Positions 36,369 to 46,807 are shown, numbered from the stretch's first letter. The stretch: DNA of 60,740 nt from an uncultured bacterium (GCA_947073545.1 CAMTMP010000026.1:1-60740), one strand, 5' to 3'. Made by a program: numbers and translations. The notes: generated from the letters alone by a model not told the origin.

Positions 36369-38030
36369 ATGAAATCACAGGCAGAATTACAATCAAAACT
36401 CAGAGAAATCGACCATAAAGGCTACAAGGCCTACAAGGTTTTAGAGGGTGAATATGACTTCGGAGCGTATCGGCTCTGGATCGATCATGTACAGGGTGAT
36501 CCCTTTGCTTCGCCCTCACGGGTACGGATCGTGTACCGAAATCAGGGAAATATTCCTGCTTCCTATTTTGAAACCAGACATCGCCGGATTGCGGTGGAGG
36601 ATTATCTGCTGCGCAGCCTGCATCGTTTCCTGCGAAACGGCGACGGCAGAGCGGCAAAGGGTTCCGGGAAAAGTGGGCTGGTGACGGCATGCAGAACCGG
36701 ACAGGAGATTCTGGAAACTACCGCCATGCATATCGGCAAAGATGTGATTGAGGCGCGCATCGAAGTGGGATTTCCCGCGTTTGGGCGTACCATCGCAGCG
36801 GGGGAGCTGTCACAGATCTTATTTCGCCTGCTTCCAGATCTGTCACAGCAGGTTTTTAAAATGAATCCCCGTATGAAGCAGGATCTGGACAAGGTGACAG
36901 CTCTGGCGGACGACCAGCAGTTTATCCGCGGAGCGCTTCCGAAACACGGTTTGGCGGCTTTCGTGGCGGATGGCTCTATTTTGCCGAGGGAGAGCGGCGT
37001 TTCCCAGCGGCCCATGCGTGACGCGGTGATATTCAAAAGCCCGGAATCCCTTGCAGTTACGATGGATCTTCCCCATCGCGGACAGGTGCGGGGTATGGGT
37101 ATCCGCTACGGCATCACAGTCATAGCCGGGGGCGGTTTCCACGGAAAGTCTACCTTATTAAAGGCGCTGGAGCGCGGTGTGTACAACCATATTTCCGGCG
37201 ACGGCAGGGAACTGGTGATCACTGACGAGAGTGCCTTTAAGCTGCGCGCTGAGGAGCACCGCTGCATCCACGAGACAGATATCTCCATGTTTATCAATAA
37301 TCTTCCCATGAAGTCGGACACCACCCGTTTTCAGACGGAAAATGCCAGCGGCAGCACATCTCAGGCCGCCAATACGGTGGAGGCTCTGGCCAGCGGCAGC
37401 ACGGTGCTTCTGATTGACGAGGACACCTCTGCCACTAACTTTATGGTGCGCGACGGGCGCATGGCGCAGCTTGTCTCCGATGAGAAGGAACCGATCACGC
37501 CTTTTATCCGCAAGATAAGAAGCCTGTATCATGATATGGGTATTTCCACCATTCTGGTGGCGGGCAGCTCCGGCGATTATCTGTCGGTGGCTGATACGGT
37601 TCTGCAAATGGACTGTTATGAGACAAAGGACGTGACCATCCGGGCAAAGGAACTTACTGTCGAACTGACAGAGGAAACCGTGCAGAAAACCGACTGGCTG
37701 AAAAAGGCGGTTCGCACAAAACGGATTGAAAAAGCGAAAGTGCACGGCTGGGATACGATCAGCTTGGACAAGAATGAAATCGATCTGCGATATCTGGAAC
37801 AGATCGTAGGGGAAAGTCAGACCGCCGCGCTTGCGTATATTTCGCAGTATGTTTTAGAGCGGCTGGCCAACGGAAAGAAAACACTTCCCCAGCTTACGGA
37901 GGAAGTGTTTGCCAAACTGGAGAAGGAGGGTATCCTCGCCCTGACGCCGAAAAATTATGGCGCCGGGCCCGCCGCTTATGTGCGGCGGCAGGAGATTCTG
38001 GCGTGTCTGGCGAGGTATCGGATGCTGTGA
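36369..38030 (+). CDS. ABC-class predicted ATPase (COG3044)
   Basis: A 553-residue cytosolic ATPase of a conserved but uncharacterised family. Visible: N-terminal domain (MKSQAELQSKLREIDHKGYKAYK; DPFASPSRVRI), Walker A-like GGGFHGKSTLLKALERGVYNHI, a signature-like GSTSQAANTVEALASGSTVLLIDEDTSATNFM with the Walker B Asp-Glu, and VAGSSGDYLSVADTVLQMD. It shares the ABC fold core but is not a transporter. It has its own promoter and terminator, and its neighbours give no hint of a role. Confidence 0.88.
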   Translation: MKSQAELQSKLREIDHKGYKAYKVLEGEYDFGAYRLWIDHVQGDPFASPSRVRIVYRNQGNIPASYFETRHRRIAVEDYLLRSLHRFLRNGDGRAAKGSGKSGLVTACRTGQEILETTAMHIGKDVIEARIEVGFPAFGRTIAAGELSQILFRLLPDLSQQVFKMNPRMKQDLDKVTALADDQQFIRGALPKHGLAAFVADGSILPRESGVSQRPMRDAVIFKSPESLAVTMDLPHRGQVRGMGIRYGITVIAGGGFHGKSTLLKALERGVYNHISGDGRELVITDESAFKLRAEEHRCIHETDISMFINNLPMKSDTTRFQTENASGSTSQAANTVEALASGSTVLLIDEDTSATNFMVRDGRMAQLVSDEKEPITPFIRKIRSLYHDMGISTILVAGSSGDYLSVADTVLQMDCYETKDVTIRAKELTVELTEETVQKTDWLKKAVRTKRIEKAKVHGWDTISLDKNEIDLRYLEQIVGESQTAALAYISQYVLERLANGKKTLPQLTEEVFAKLEKEGILALTPKNYGAGPAAYVRRQEILACLARYRML

Positions 38031-38041
38031 CCGGCACACTC

Positions 38042-38082
38042 ACAAACCGGCAGGGACGCAGGGCGTCTCTGCCGGTTTGTGA
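38042..38082 (+). terminator. Terminator of the COG3044 ATPase gene
   Basis: A strong stem: ACAAACCGGCAGgGACGC and GCGTCtCTGCCGGTTTGT with a three-base loop. The T-run afterwards is poor. It lies 12 bases after the stop. Confidence 0.65.
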
Positions 38083-38091
38083 TATCAGGTT

Positions 38092-38220
38092 TCACTCGCT
38101 GTCTTCGCTGGCCTCTCCTCTGGCATGGGAACCAAACAAGCTCATTTTTCCTATGTCAGAGGCTTTTGCAATGGGAACCGTTCTACTCTTTAGCTCATTA
38201 ATCGTATAACGCATAGACAT
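38092..38220 (-). pseudogene. Truncated MNT-type nucleotidyltransferase (antitoxin-like) fragment
   Basis: A 42-residue reading frame, too short for most gene finders. After the ribosome site GAGGAAGTG and ATG it encodes SMRYTINELKSRTVPIAKA, then MSLFGSHARGEASEDSE and a stop. GSxARGEAxxxS is the start of the minimal nucleotidyltransferase active site (normally GSxARGxAxxxSDxD), and the chain ends just before the two catalytic Asp. The rest of the domain (usually another 50-60 residues) and any HEPN partner are missing; the neighbouring terminator hairpin follows at once. This is most likely a remnant of an MNT-HEPN system. Confidence 0.7.
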
Positions 38221-38333
38221 CACTTCCTCTGTCATTATTTTCTAAATGTCTCAATCAATTTGGCGTTATTGATTCTAATTATACATGAAACAATATATAA
38301 AACAATGACTTTTACTTCTCTGCGCAGACGCTG

Positions 38334-41204
38334 TCACATATGCTCCGCGGCCTTCTCCAGCATCTTCTTAATGTATACTCCCGTGTAAGATTCTTTGATT
38401 TTAGTGATCTGCTCGGGTGTACCGGCAGCCACCACCGTACCGCCGCCTTCGCCGCCCTCCGGGCCCATATCTATGATGTAGTCTGCAGTCTTGATCACGT
38501 CCAGATTGTGTTCGATGACCACTACCGTGTTGCCGCCTTCCGCCAGTTTATGCAGGATATCCACCAGCTTGTGAACATCCGCAAAGTGAAGACCCGTGGT
38601 AGGCTCGTCCAGGATGTAGATGGTCTTGCCGGTGCTTCGCTTGGACAGTTCTGTGGCAAGCTTGATCCGCTGTGCCTCACCGCCCGAAAGCGTGGTGGAG
38701 GGCTGACCGAGTTTTACATAGGAAAGTCCCACGTCGTTTAGCGTCTCTATCTTTCTGCGGATGGAAGGCAGATTCTCAAAGAAGGGAACCGCCTCCTCTA
38801 CCGTCATATCCAACACATCAAAAATGCTCTTTCCCTTATATTTTACTTCCAGTGTCTCCCGGTTGTAACGCTTGCCGCCGCAGACTTCACAGGGCACATA
38901 GACGTCGGGCAGGAAATGCATCTCGATTTTTATGATGCCGTCGCCGCCGCAGGCTTCGCAGCGGCCGCCCTTCACGTTAAAGCTGAAGCGTCCTTTCTTG
39001 TAGCCTCTGGCTTTCGCGTCCGGGGTGCCCGCAAACAGATCCCGGATCTGGTCGAAAACGCCTGTGTAGGTGGCGGGATTGGAACGGGGCGTTCTGCCGA
39101 TGGGAGACTGGTCGATCGCAATCACTTTATCGAGCTGGTCTATGCCCGAAATACCCTTGTGCTTTCCGGGAACACAGCGTGCCCGGTTTAAATCCCTTGC
39201 CAGATGTTTGTATAGGATTTCGTTGACGAGAGAGCTTTTTCCCGATCCGGAGACGCCCGTGACACAGGTCAGAATGCCTGTCGGGAATTTTACGTCTATC
39301 TTCTTTAAATTGTTTTCTTCCGCACCCTTTACGGTAAGCCAGCCTGCTGGGGTTCTGCGCGTTTTCGACACCGGAATCTGCAGCTTTCCGCTTAGGTACT
39401 GACCCGTGACGGATGCTTCTATCTGCATGATTTCCTCGGCCGTTCCCTGCGCAACGACCTCGCCGCCGCGGCTGCCGGCACCCGGCCCGATATCCACGAT
39501 ATGATCGGCTGCCAGCATAGTGTCTTCGTCGTGCTCCACCACAAGCAGGGTATTGCCCATATCCCGCAGATTTTTCAGCGCGGCAATCAACTTATCGTTG
39601 TCCCGCTGGTGCAGGCCGATACTAGGCTCGTCCAGAATATAGCAGACACCCACCAGCCCTGATCCGATCTGGGTTGCCAGACGAATCCGCTGGGATTCTC
39701 CTCCGGAAAGGGAGCCTGTCGCCCGGGAGAGGGACAGGTATTCCAGCCCCACCTCCATCAGGAAGCCGACGCGCGCGCGAATCTCTTTTAAGATGCGTTT
39801 GCCGATCAGCTCCTGCTGTTTCGTGAGCTGCATGTCCCCGATAAAGGCATGGAGATTCGCTATGGAAACGGATGTGATTTCATATATATTCTTGTCACAC
39901 ACCGTCACGGCGAGGGATTCCTTCTTTAGACGCATCCCCTTACACTCCTTACAGGGAATGATGCGCATAAAACTTTCGTATTCCTGTTTGCTCCAGTCGG
40001 AGCCGGTTTCTCTGTAACGGCGTTCCACATTTTTGATCACGCCTTCGAAAGCCACCGGGTAAACGCCGCTACCCCGCTGGCCTTCGTAATACACATTTAC
40101 CTGTTTGTCCGTGCCGTAAAGAATGATATCCTGCACCTTCTCCGGCAGCTCCCCGAAAGGGGTATTCAGACTGAACTTAAACTCCTTCGCAAGCGCCTGT
40201 AAGACAGCGTTGGTAAAGCTCCCCTCCGCGCCGCTTGACTGCCATCCCAGAACCGTAATCGCACCATCAGCCAGACTCACGCTCTTGTCGGGGATCATCA
40301 GATCCACATCAAACTCCATCTTATAGCCAAGGCCGAAGCAGCTCGGGCACGCGCCGAAAGGATTGTTGAAGGAAAAGCTTCTCGGCTCGATCTCGCTGAT
40401 GCTGATGCCGCAGTCCGGACAGGCAAAGCTCTGGCTGAACTGAATGGCTTCCCCGCCGATGACGTCCAAGGTCATCAGGCCCTCTGCCAACGCAAATACG
40501 TTCTCTACGGAATCTGTCAGACGCCGCTCAATACCGCTTTTTACCACAAGGCGATCCACTACGATCTCAATGTTGTGCTTGAAGTTTTTCTCCAGCTTGA
40601 AATCTTCAGCCTCTTCAGTTAAGTCGTAAAGATTCCCGTCCACGCGTACCCGCACATAGCCGCTGCGTCTGGCCCGCTCAAAAATTTTCGCGTGTTCACC
40701 CTTCCGCCCGCGCACAACAGGCGCAAGAAGCTGTATTTTTGTGCCCTCCGGCAATGCCATTACCTGATCAACGATCTGGTCCACCGTCTGCTTCTTAATT
40801 TCCTTGCCGCAGTTAGGGCAGTGCGGGATACCGATACGGGCGTAGAGCAGACGAAAATAGTCGTAAATCTCCGTCACCGTGCCGACTGTGGAACGGGGGT
40901 TTCTGTTGGTAGATTTCTGATCGATGGAAATCGCCGGGGAAAGTCCCTCGATCCGCTCCACATCAGGCTTCTCCATCTGTCCCAGAAATTGTCTTGCATA
41001 AGAGGACAGGGATTCCATATAACGCCGCTGCCCCTCCGCGTAAATCGTATCAAATGCGAGGGACGACTTACCTGACCCTGAAAGTCCCGTAAGAACTACA
41101 AATTCATTGCGGGGGATATCCAAGTCGATTCCTTTTAAGTTGTGCTCGTTTGCGCCGCGGATTTTAATGTAATCGCGGGGGCGCATTTTTAGATTCTCAG
41201 ACAT
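38334..41204 (-). CDS. uvrA: Excinuclease ABC subunit A
   Basis: A 956-residue DNA damage-sensing ATPase of nucleotide excision repair. Two ABC modules: Walker [22 protein letters not shown] near residue 38 and [17 protein letters not shown] near 645, with signature [18 protein letters not shown] and [16 protein letters not shown]. Zinc fingers [16 protein letters not shown] and [10 protein letters not shown]...CEVCGG. The UvrB-interaction part is present and the length is canonical (about 940-950). It lies 77 bases downstream of uvrB on the same strand, forming a uvrBA unit behind a LexA box. Confidence 0.98.
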   Translation of the reverse strand: MSENLKMRPRDYIKIRGANEHNLKGIDLDIPRNEFVVLTGLSGSGKSSLAFDTIYAEGQRRYMESLSSYARQFLGQMEKPDVERIEGLSPAISIDQKSTNRNPRSTVGTVTEIYDYFRLLYARIGIPHCPNCGKEIKKQTVDQIVDQVMALPEGTKIQLLAPVVRGRKGEHAKIFERARRSGYVRVRVDGNLYDLTEEAEDFKLEKNFKHNIEIVVDRLVVKSGIERRLTDSVENVFALAEGLMTLDVIGGEAIQFSQSFACPDCGISISEIEPRSFSFNNPFGACPSCFGLGYKMEFDVDLMIPDKSVSLADGAITVLGWQSSGAEGSFTNAVLQALAKEFKFSLNTPFGELPEKVQDIILYGTDKQVNVYYEGQRGSGVYPVAFEGVIKNVERRYRETGSDWSKQEYESFMRIIPCKECKGMRLKKESLAVTVCDKNIYEITSVSIANLHAFIGDMQLTKQQELIGKRILKEIRARVGFLMEVGLEYLSLSRATGSLSGGESQRIRLATQIGSGLVGVCYILDEPSIGLHQRDNDKLIAALKNLRDMGNTLLVVEHDEDTMLAADHIVDIGPGAGSRGGEVVAQGTAEEIMQIEASVTGQYLSGKLQIPVSKTRRTPAGWLTVKGAEENNLKKIDVKFPTGILTCVTGVSGSGKSSLVNEILYKHLARDLNRARCVPGKHKGISGIDQLDKVIAIDQSPIGRTPRSNPATYTGVFDQIRDLFAGTPDAKARGYKKGRFSFNVKGGRCEACGGDGIIKIEMHFLPDVYVPCEVCGGKRYNRETLEVKYKGKSIFDVLDMTVEEAVPFFENLPSIRRKIETLNDVGLSYVKLGQPSTTLSGGEAQRIKLATELSKRSTGKTIYILDEPTTGLHFADVHKLVDILHKLAEGGNTVVVIEHNLDVIKTADYIIDMGPEGGEGGGTVVAAGTPEQITKIKESYTGVYIKKMLEKAAEHM

Positions 41205-41281
41205 GTTATCATACCTCTTGTTTTATCGTCTTTGTTCTTGTTCTAAATTCCGTTATTTATGCTTCTGCCATTCCCTTTTCA

Positions 41282-43270
41282 CTACTTATCAAAATCCCGC
41301 AGTCTGGTTTTTAATTCTACCATCCTGTCACGCAGCTCTGCCGCCGCCTCAAAATTCAGATCCGCGGCAGCCCGCTTCATCTGCTTCTCCACTTCCTTGA
41401 CCAGTTTTTCCAGCTCTTCCCGGCTCATGGACTCGGGATCTTTCTCAAACCGCTGCTCCTCCTTCGCGATGGCCTTGGAAATGCTGATCAGATCGCGCAC
41501 CGCCTTCCGAATGGTCTGAGGCGTAATGCCATGCTCCTCATTGTATGCCTGCTGGATTTTACGGCGCCGGTTGGTTTCCGTGATTGCCACATTCATAGAA
41601 TCCGTCATATCGTCCGCGTACATAATCACGTGTCCTTTGGCGTTTCTGGCCGCTCTTCCTATCGTCTGAATCAGGGATGTGGCAGAGCGCAGGAACCCTT
41701 CCTTGTCCGCATCCAGTATGGCAACCAGCTCAATTTCCGGTATGTCCAGCCCTTCTCTTAACAGGTTAATACCCACCAGCACATCAAATACGTCAAGACG
41801 CATATCGCGGATTATTTCCGCCCGCTCTAGCGTGTCAATATCGGAATGAAGGTACTTGACGCGGATTCCTACATCGTTCATGTAAGATGTCAGATCCTCG
41901 GCCATCCGTTTGGTGAGCGTGGTCACCAGAACTTTTCCCTTATCCGCAACTACCTTATTGATTTCCGAGATGAGGTCGTCGATCTGCCCCTCCACCGGCC
42001 GCACATCCACCTCCGGGTCAAGCAGTCCCGTGGGCCGTATGATCTGCTCCGTGCGATACAGTTCGTGCGCCGCCTCATAGTCCGAGGGCGTCGCCGAAAC
42101 AAAAAGCATCTGGTCGATATGACTCTCAAATTCTTCGAAGCACAACGGTCTGTTGTCCAACGCAGAGGGCAGCCGGAAACCGTAGTCCACTAACGTGTTC
42201 TTGCGGGATCTGTCCCCTGCGAACATCCCGCGGATCTGCGGGATCGTCATATGGGATTCGTCTATAATGATCAGGAAATCATCCTTAAAATAATCAAGCA
42301 GCGTGAAGGGCGGCTCGCCCTCCGCCATACCGTTTAAATGTCTGGAGTAGTTCTCGATCCCGGAGCAGAAACCGGTCTCCCGCAGCATTTCCACGTCGAA
42401 GTTCGTCCGCTCGGAAATACGCTGGGCCTCCAGAAGCATGTCCTCTCCCTTAAAGTATTTCACCCGCTCGTCCAATTCCTGCTCGATCACCTTGCAGGCG
42501 GCGTTGATCTTCTCCTGCGGCACGACATAATGGGATGCGGGGAAAATCATCACATGTTCCAAAACCGCATGCACCTGTCCGGTCAAAGGATCTGCCTCTG
42601 TAATCCGGTCGATTTCGTCTCCGAAAAACTCCACGCGGATCAGATAATCGCTGCCTTGCGCCGGACAGATTTCCAGCACGTCGCCGCGCACCCGGAAACA
42701 GCAGCGGTCTAAATCCATATCGTTTCGGTTGTACTGCATTTCGATCAGCCCGCGGATCACATCATCCCGATCCCTCATCATGCCAGGGCGCAGGGACATA
42801 CTCATACCCGCGTATTCCTCGGGACTTCCCAGACCGTAAATGCAGGAAACGCTGGCGATTACCACCACATCCCGCCTTTCCGTCAACGAGGCTGTCGCGG
42901 ATAACCGCAGCTTGTCGATCTCATCGTTGATGGAAGAGTCCTTCGCGATGTAAGTGTCCGTGGAGGGTACATAAGCCTCCGGCTGATAATAGTCGTAGTA
43001 AGACACAAAGTACTCCACCGCGTTTTCCGGAAAAAACTCTTTAAACTCGCCGTAAAGCTGTCCGGCCAGCGTCTTATTGTGTGCGATTACGAGTGTCGGC
43101 TTGTTAAGGGCCTGTATGATATTCGCCATGGTAAAGGTCTTGCCGGAGCCGGTCACTCCGAGCAAAGTTTGGAATTGATTTCCCTTTTTAAACCCGTCCA
43201 CCAGAGCCTCTATAGCGGCCGGCTGGTCGCCGGTGGGGGCGTATTCCGAAACTAATTTAAAATGATTCAT
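41282..43270 (-). CDS. uvrB: Excinuclease ABC subunit B
   Basis: A 662-residue damage-verification helicase-like protein. Walker [18 protein letters not shown], the beta-hairpin that pries open DNA ([18 protein letters not shown]), Walker B-like [18 protein letters not shown], helicase motifs V/VI ([26 protein letters not shown]) and the C-terminal UVR domain ([22 protein letters not shown]). It works with UvrA and UvrC. The start at 43270 is the conserved [17 protein letters not shown]. Confidence 0.98.
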   Translation of the reverse strand: MNHFKLVSEYAPTGDQPAAIEALVDGFKKGNQFQTLLGVTGSGKTFTMANIIQALNKPTLVIAHNKTLAGQLYGEFKEFFPENAVEYFVSYYDYYQPEAYVPSTDTYIAKDSSINDEIDKLRLSATASLTERRDVVVIASVSCIYGLGSPEEYAGMSMSLRPGMMRDRDDVIRGLIEMQYNRNDMDLDRCCFRVRGDVLEICPAQGSDYLIRVEFFGDEIDRITEADPLTGQVHAVLEHVMIFPASHYVVPQEKINAACKVIEQELDERVKYFKGEDMLLEAQRISERTNFDVEMLRETGFCSGIENYSRHLNGMAEGEPPFTLLDYFKDDFLIIIDESHMTIPQIRGMFAGDRSRKNTLVDYGFRLPSALDNRPLCFEEFESHIDQMLFVSATPSDYEAAHELYRTEQIIRPTGLLDPEVDVRPVEGQIDDLISEINKVVADKGKVLVTTLTKRMAEDLTSYMNDVGIRVKYLHSDIDTLERAEIIRDMRLDVFDVLVGINLLREGLDIPEIELVAILDADKEGFLRSATSLIQTIGRAARNAKGHVIMYADDMTDSMNVAITETNRRRKIQQAYNEEHGITPQTIRKAVRDLISISKAIAKEEQRFEKDPESMSREELEKLVKEVEKQMKRAAADLNFEAAAELRDRMVELKTRLRDFDK

Positions 43271-43338
43271 ATATGATTCCTCTGTCTGCGCGGTATTTCA
43301 CTAGTCTCACGTATCACTATATCAGAAAATATTTTAAA

Positions 43339-43344
43339 AGTATA
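43339..43344 (-). promoter_or_regulatory. -10 box of uvrB
   Basis: TATACT on the minus strand. A poor -35 (AGAACA) lies 17 bases upstream, inside the LexA box. Confidence 0.5.
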
Positions 43345-43353
43345 GAGGGAAAT

Positions 43354-43367
43354 CGAACTTTTGTTCT
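43354..43367 (-). promoter_or_regulatory. LexA (SOS) box upstream of uvrBA
   Basis: CGAACTTTTGTTCT on the plus strand fits the Gram-positive LexA consensus CGAACNNNNGTTCG except for the last base. It overlaps the -35 of the uvrB promoter. This places uvrB-uvrA under damage control, as in B. subtilis. Confidence 0.78.
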
Positions 43368-43447
43368 TTTTCCGATACATTTTGATTTTGAGGATTTTAC
43401 TTGTGTTTCCGGAAGAAAGATTTCTTCCGCAAAAAACGCCGTTGTGG

Positions 43448-43453
43448 TATACT
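43448..43453 (+). promoter_or_regulatory. Extended -10 of the mannose-1-phosphate guanylyltransferase gene
   Basis: TGG-TATACT lies 30 bases before the start codon, with no good -35. A perfect GGAAGAAA/TTTCTTCC hairpin sits just upstream (about 43411-43428). Confidence 0.5.
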
Positions 43454-43482
43454 GTTTTCAACAAAACAAAATGGAGGTTCCT

Positions 43483-44808
43483 ATGAACATCGTCCTTTTA
43501 TCCGGCGGCTCGGGCAAACGCCTGTGGCCTCTTTCAAACGATACGAGATCCAAACAGTTTATTAAAATTTTCAAGACCGCCGACGGCAGTTATGAATCTA
43601 TGGTACAGCGGGTTTACCGTCAGATTCTCTCCGTAGACGCGTCTGCTACCGTAACCATCGCCACCTCGAAGTCACAGGTATCGGCGATCCACAACCAGAT
43701 TGGAGCAGAGGTGGGTATAAGCGTGGAGCCATGCAGGCGGGACACATTTCCGGCGATTGCACTGGCGGCGGCGTATCTCCATGATGTGCGGCAGATTTCT
43801 GAGGAAGAATCCGTGGTGGTTTGTCCGGTTGACCCCTATGTGGAGCAGGATTATTTTGAGGCGCTGGAAATCCTCGGAGAGCGTGCGGCACAAAGCAGTG
43901 CCAATTTGGTTCTCATGGGCATAGAGCCGACTTACCCCAGTGCCAAGTACGGTTATATTATTCCCGAAAACAAAGAAAATGTCAGCCGGGTGTCCGTTTT
44001 TAAAGAAAAGCCCGATGAGGAAACTGCCAAAAGCTATATGGAGAAGGGGGCGCTCTGGAATGGCGGCGTATTTGCCTTCCGTCTGGGGTATGTGCTGAAA
44101 CGCGCCCACGAACTGCTTGATTTCCGGGATTATCGGGAACTTTATGACAAATATGACACGCTTACAAAGATCAGTTTCGACTATGCGGTTGTGGAGCACG
44201 AACCGCAGATTGAAGTCATGCGCTTTGGCGGTATGTGGAAGGATATGGGCACATGGAACACGCTGACCGAGGCGATGGAGAGCCCTTCTATCGGCAAAGC
44301 GATTCTGAATGACGCCTGCAGCAACGTCCATGTAGTAAATGAACTGGATGTGCCCGTGCTGTGTATGGGATTAAAAGATGTAGTTATATCGGCAAGTCCG
44401 GAGGGTATTCTAGTCTCGGACAAAATGCAGTCGAGTTATATCAAACCCTTTGTCGATGAAATTGATCAGCAGATTATGTTTGCGGAAAAATCTTGGGGCA
44501 GTTTTCGCGTCATCGATATTGAAGAGGGCAGTATGACCATTAAAGTGACCCTGAATGCCGGACATAAAATGAACTACCACAGCCACGAACGGCGCGATGA
44601 AGTATGGACGGTAATTGAGGGAAAAGGGCGTACCATCATAGACGGCGTGGAGAAAACGGTTGCCGTGGGTGATGTAGTTACTATGAAAGCGGGGACGCCT
44701 CACACGATCATTGCCGATACGCCGTTACAGGTGATCGAGGTGCAGATCGGGGCGGAGATCAACGTGGGGGATAAGAAAAAAATCAATATTCCTTCCCAAG
44801 ATCACTGA
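43483..44808 (+). CDS. Mannose-1-phosphate guanylyltransferase with C-terminal cupin (type II PMI-like)
   Basis: A 441-residue cytosolic enzyme that forms GDP-mannose. N-terminal nucleotidyltransferase: VLLSGGSGKRLWPLSNDTRSKQF, VVVCPVDPYVEQD and GVFAFRLG; C-terminal cupin: KSWGSFRVIDIEEGSMTIKV, MNYHSHERRDEVWTVIEG and VTMKAGTPHTI, as in bifunctional ManC/AlgA proteins. The C-terminal part may add mannose-6-phosphate isomerase activity. The start at 43483 is chosen from GGAGGTTCCT and the conserved N-terminus. It supplies sugar nucleotides for surface polysaccharide, although no such cluster is adjacent. Confidence 0.92.
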   Translation: MNIVLLSGGSGKRLWPLSNDTRSKQFIKIFKTADGSYESMVQRVYRQILSVDASATVTIATSKSQVSAIHNQIGAEVGISVEPCRRDTFPAIALAAAYLHDVRQISEEESVVVCPVDPYVEQDYFEALEILGERAAQSSANLVLMGIEPTYPSAKYGYIIPENKENVSRVSVFKEKPDEETAKSYMEKGALWNGGVFAFRLGYVLKRAHELLDFRDYRELYDKYDTLTKISFDYAVVEHEPQIEVMRFGGMWKDMGTWNTLTEAMESPSIGKAILNDACSNVHVVNELDVPVLCMGLKDVVISASPEGILVSDKMQSSYIKPFVDEIDQQIMFAEKSWGSFRVIDIEEGSMTIKVTLNAGHKMNYHSHERRDEVWTVIEGKGRTIIDGVEKTVAVGDVVTMKAGTPHTIIADTPLQVIEVQIGAEINVGDKKKINIPSQDH

Positions 44809-45019
44809 TCCCGTACTGCTCTTTAAACAGCGCAAGCTCTCGATCATTTCTGATCAGCATAACTTCTTCGAATTTTCCGGTGGCCAGATTTTTGAATCCG
44901 GCCACCTGCTCCCCTGTACATATACTGCATTTTAAAACAGGCCTATATAGCTTTCTGTCAAAATCAATAGGAAAGCTGTTTTTGTGTTTGTTTTTTTTCA
45001 CTGAAAATAGAGATTTCAT
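44783..45019 (-). CDS. Small CxxC protein, unknown function
   Basis: A 78-residue protein with a basic N-terminus (MKSLFSVKKNKHKNS), a CSICTGEQVAGFKN motif and a C-terminal part (FEEVMLIRNDRELALFKEQYG). The pattern is that of a small conserved Clostridia protein I cannot name. The ATG at 45019 is preferred because the conserved part starts there, although the ribosome site (AAAGGA) is distant. Its last 26 bases overlap the end of the convergent guanylyltransferase gene. Confidence 0.65.
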   Translation of the reverse strand: MKSLFSVKKNKHKNSFPIDFDRKLYRPVLKCSICTGEQVAGFKNLATGKFEEVMLIRNDRELALFKEQYGISDLGKEY

Positions 45020-45228
45020 TGTGACGCCGTATCCTTTCCAAACGTTATTATTATAACAAAAACGGAGACTGTTTTGTATAGGAATCTTTAAACAATCCAC
45101 TCTTTATTGTTGTAGGAAAACGGTATTCTCTTCGTTTTGAGGTTCCCTGTCTACAACCTTATGTTGTGTGATATCATTAAAAACAACAGCGCTAAGCATA
45201 TTTGGTAAGAAGGGAGTTGGGGTTGGAA

Positions 45229-45570
45229 ATGAAAGAGCTGCGGATGATAATAAGAGATTTGCGGGAAGATAGAGACATCAAGCAAAAGGTGATTGCAGAA
45301 TATCTTGGCGTGTCTCAACAGACTTATTCTAATTATGAAAACGGACACCGCGAGATACCGATCTGGGCGGTGGCGAAATTATCCGAATATTACAAGGTGA
45401 GCACAGATTATTTACTCGGTGCCAATACCGGGTATCTTGGAAATACCAATTTAAATACGAAGTATCTTGGTGACGTTACCATGCATGACGTTGTCTATGA
45501 CATACAGAAGCTGAATCCCAAAGACCGGCGCGATTTACTGCGGTATATCAGATTTTTGAAGAACGGGTAA
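45229..45570 (+). CDS. XRE-family transcriptional regulator
   Basis: A 113-residue DNA-binding protein. The N-terminal 60 residues are a Cro/C1-type helix-turn-helix (LREDRDIKQKVIAEYLGVSQQTYSNYENGHREIPIWAVAKLSEYY when read in parts; STDYLLG ends the domain). The C-terminal 45 residues (MHDVVYDIQKLNPKDRRDLLRYI) form a likely dimerisation helix pair. The start is uncertain: ATG at 45229, or TTG at 45223, which has AGGGAG at ideal spacing. It stands alone and its target is unknown. Confidence 0.82.
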   Translation: MKELRMIIRDLREDRDIKQKVIAEYLGVSQQTYSNYENGHREIPIWAVAKLSEYYKVSTDYLLGANTGYLGNTNLNTKYLGDVTMHDVVYDIQKLNPKDRRDLLRYIRFLKNG

Positions 45571-45620
45571 AATTGAGCTTCTAAATCCCCGGCTGATCCG
45601 GAATTCTTCCCGAAAACTTC

Positions 45621-45649
45621 TTGCACATTTTCAATGACTGTGTTATTAT
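45621..45649 (+). promoter_or_regulatory. Promoter of the rpsF-ssb-rpsR operon
   Basis: TTGCAC (45621-45626), 17 bases, then TGT-TATTAT (extended -10, 45644-45649). The 85-nt leader that follows includes a GC-rich foldable part (about 45700-45725). It could be an S6:S18-type autoregulatory leader, but I could not confirm the conserved CCG bulge. Confidence 0.5.
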
Positions 45650-45739
45650 AAGTACCCGTGATATACTAATTTGGCGTTAAGCCACACATCCTTGCTCCTT
45701 ATGAAATGAGGGGCCAGAGACCAAAAGGAGGTAAGAAGC

Positions 45740-46030
45740 ATGAACAAGTATGAGTTAGCCGTTGTTGTCACTGCTAAGATTGAAGATGACGAGCGGGCCG
45801 CTACGCTGGAGAAGGTGAAAGCTCTGGTAGAAAGGTTCGGCGGAAAAATCACAGAAGTTGACGACTGGGGTAAGAAGAGACTCGCGTACGAAGTACAGAA
45901 GATGAAAGAGGCTTTTTATTACTTTATCCGGTTCGAAGCTGAGAGCACGGCTCCCGGCGAGATTGAGAGCCGCATCCGCATCATGGATAACGTCATCAGA
46001 TACCTGTGCGTCAGACAAGACGAGAAATAG
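45740..46030 (+). CDS. rpsF: 30S ribosomal protein S6
   Basis: A 96-residue ribosomal protein with the family pattern MNKYELAVVVTAKIEDDERAATLEKVKALVERFGG when read in parts, then DWGKKRLAYEVQKMKEAFYYFIRFEAE. The ribosome site AAAGGAGG lies 9 bases upstream. It heads the conserved rpsF-ssb-rpsR operon; S6 and S18 bind together on 16S rRNA. Confidence 0.98.
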   Translation: MNKYELAVVVTAKIEDDERAATLEKVKALVERFGGKITEVDDWGKKRLAYEVQKMKEAFYYFIRFEAESTAPGEIESRIRIMDNVIRYLCVRQDEK

Positions 46031-46045
46031 AAAGAGGTATTCTAT

Positions 46046-46492
46046 ATGAATAAAGTTATATTGATGGGACGTTTGACAAGAGACCCCGAGGTGAGATATT
46101 CCCAGGGTGAGAACGCGACGGCGGTTGCCAGATATACGCTGGCGGTAGACCGCAGATTTAATCGTAATAACGATGAACAGACGGCAGATTTTATTAACTG
46201 TGTAGCTTTTGGGAGATCGGGAGAGTTTGCCGAGAAGTATCTCCACAAGGGCACGAAGATCGCAGTCACAGGACGCATCCAGACAGGAAGCTATACGAAT
46301 AAGGATGGCGTCAAGGTGTACACCACAGATGTGGTTGTGGAGGATCATGAGTTTGCGGAGAGTAAGAGCGCATCCCAGCAGGCAGGTAATGACTATGCGC
46401 CTGTAGGAAGAACAGAGTCCGCACCGATGGCGGCGGGGGATGGCTTTATGAACATTCCTGACGGAATTGACGAGGAACTGCCGTTCAATTAA
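46046..46492 (+). CDS. ssb: Single-stranded DNA-binding protein
   Basis: A 148-residue OB-fold protein: MNKVILMGRLTRDPEVRYS, FINCVAFGRSGEFAEKYLHKG and VTGRIQTGSYTNKDG, a short disordered linker and the acidic tip DEELPFN that docks repair and replication proteins. It lies 15 bases after rpsF with AAAGAGGTATTCT before ATG. The position between rpsF and rpsR is conserved. Confidence 0.98.
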   Translation: MNKVILMGRLTRDPEVRYSQGENATAVARYTLAVDRRFNRNNDEQTADFINCVAFGRSGEFAEKYLHKGTKIAVTGRIQTGSYTNKDGVKVYTTDVVVEDHEFAESKSASQQAGNDYAPVGRTESAPMAAGDGFMNIPDGIDEELPFN

Positions 46493-46528
46493 GGCAAGGC
46501 GCCCAGTGCGCGGGATTGGAGGTTTACT

Positions 46529-46789
46529 ATGGCATTTAATAAATCAGACAGGCCGGATTTCCCCAAGAAAAAGGGGGGGATGCGCAGAAGAAAGAAAGTC
46601 TGTGTATTCTGCGGCAAAGATAATGTAATCGATTACAAGGACAGCAATAAGCTTCGCAGATATATTTCCGAGAGAGGAAAGATCCTTCCCAGAAGAATCA
46701 CCGGAAACTGCGCGAAGCACCAGAGAGCGCTTACGGTTGCGATCAAGCGCGCAAGACATCTGGCGTTGATGCCCTACGTTCAGGACTAA
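46529..46789 (+). CDS. rpsR: 30S ribosomal protein S18
   Basis: An 86-residue ribosomal protein: [48 protein letters not shown] in parts, and [12 protein letters not shown]. It has a partial zinc-type cysteine set (CVFC plus NCAKH). The ribosome site is TTGGAGG, 6 bases upstream. It is followed by a strong terminator. Confidence 0.98.
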   Translation: MAFNKSDRPDFPKKKGGMRRRKKVCVFCGKDNVIDYKDSNKLRRYISERGKILPRRITGNCAKHQRALTVAIKRARHLALMPYVQD

Positions 46790-46807
46790 GCGTGATATGA
46801 GACATAC

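Noticed and set aside
45656..45739. S6:S18 autoregulatory leader ahead of rpsF
   Set aside because: The position is right, but I could not identify the conserved stem and CCG bulge by eye, so it is not called as a separate RNA feature.
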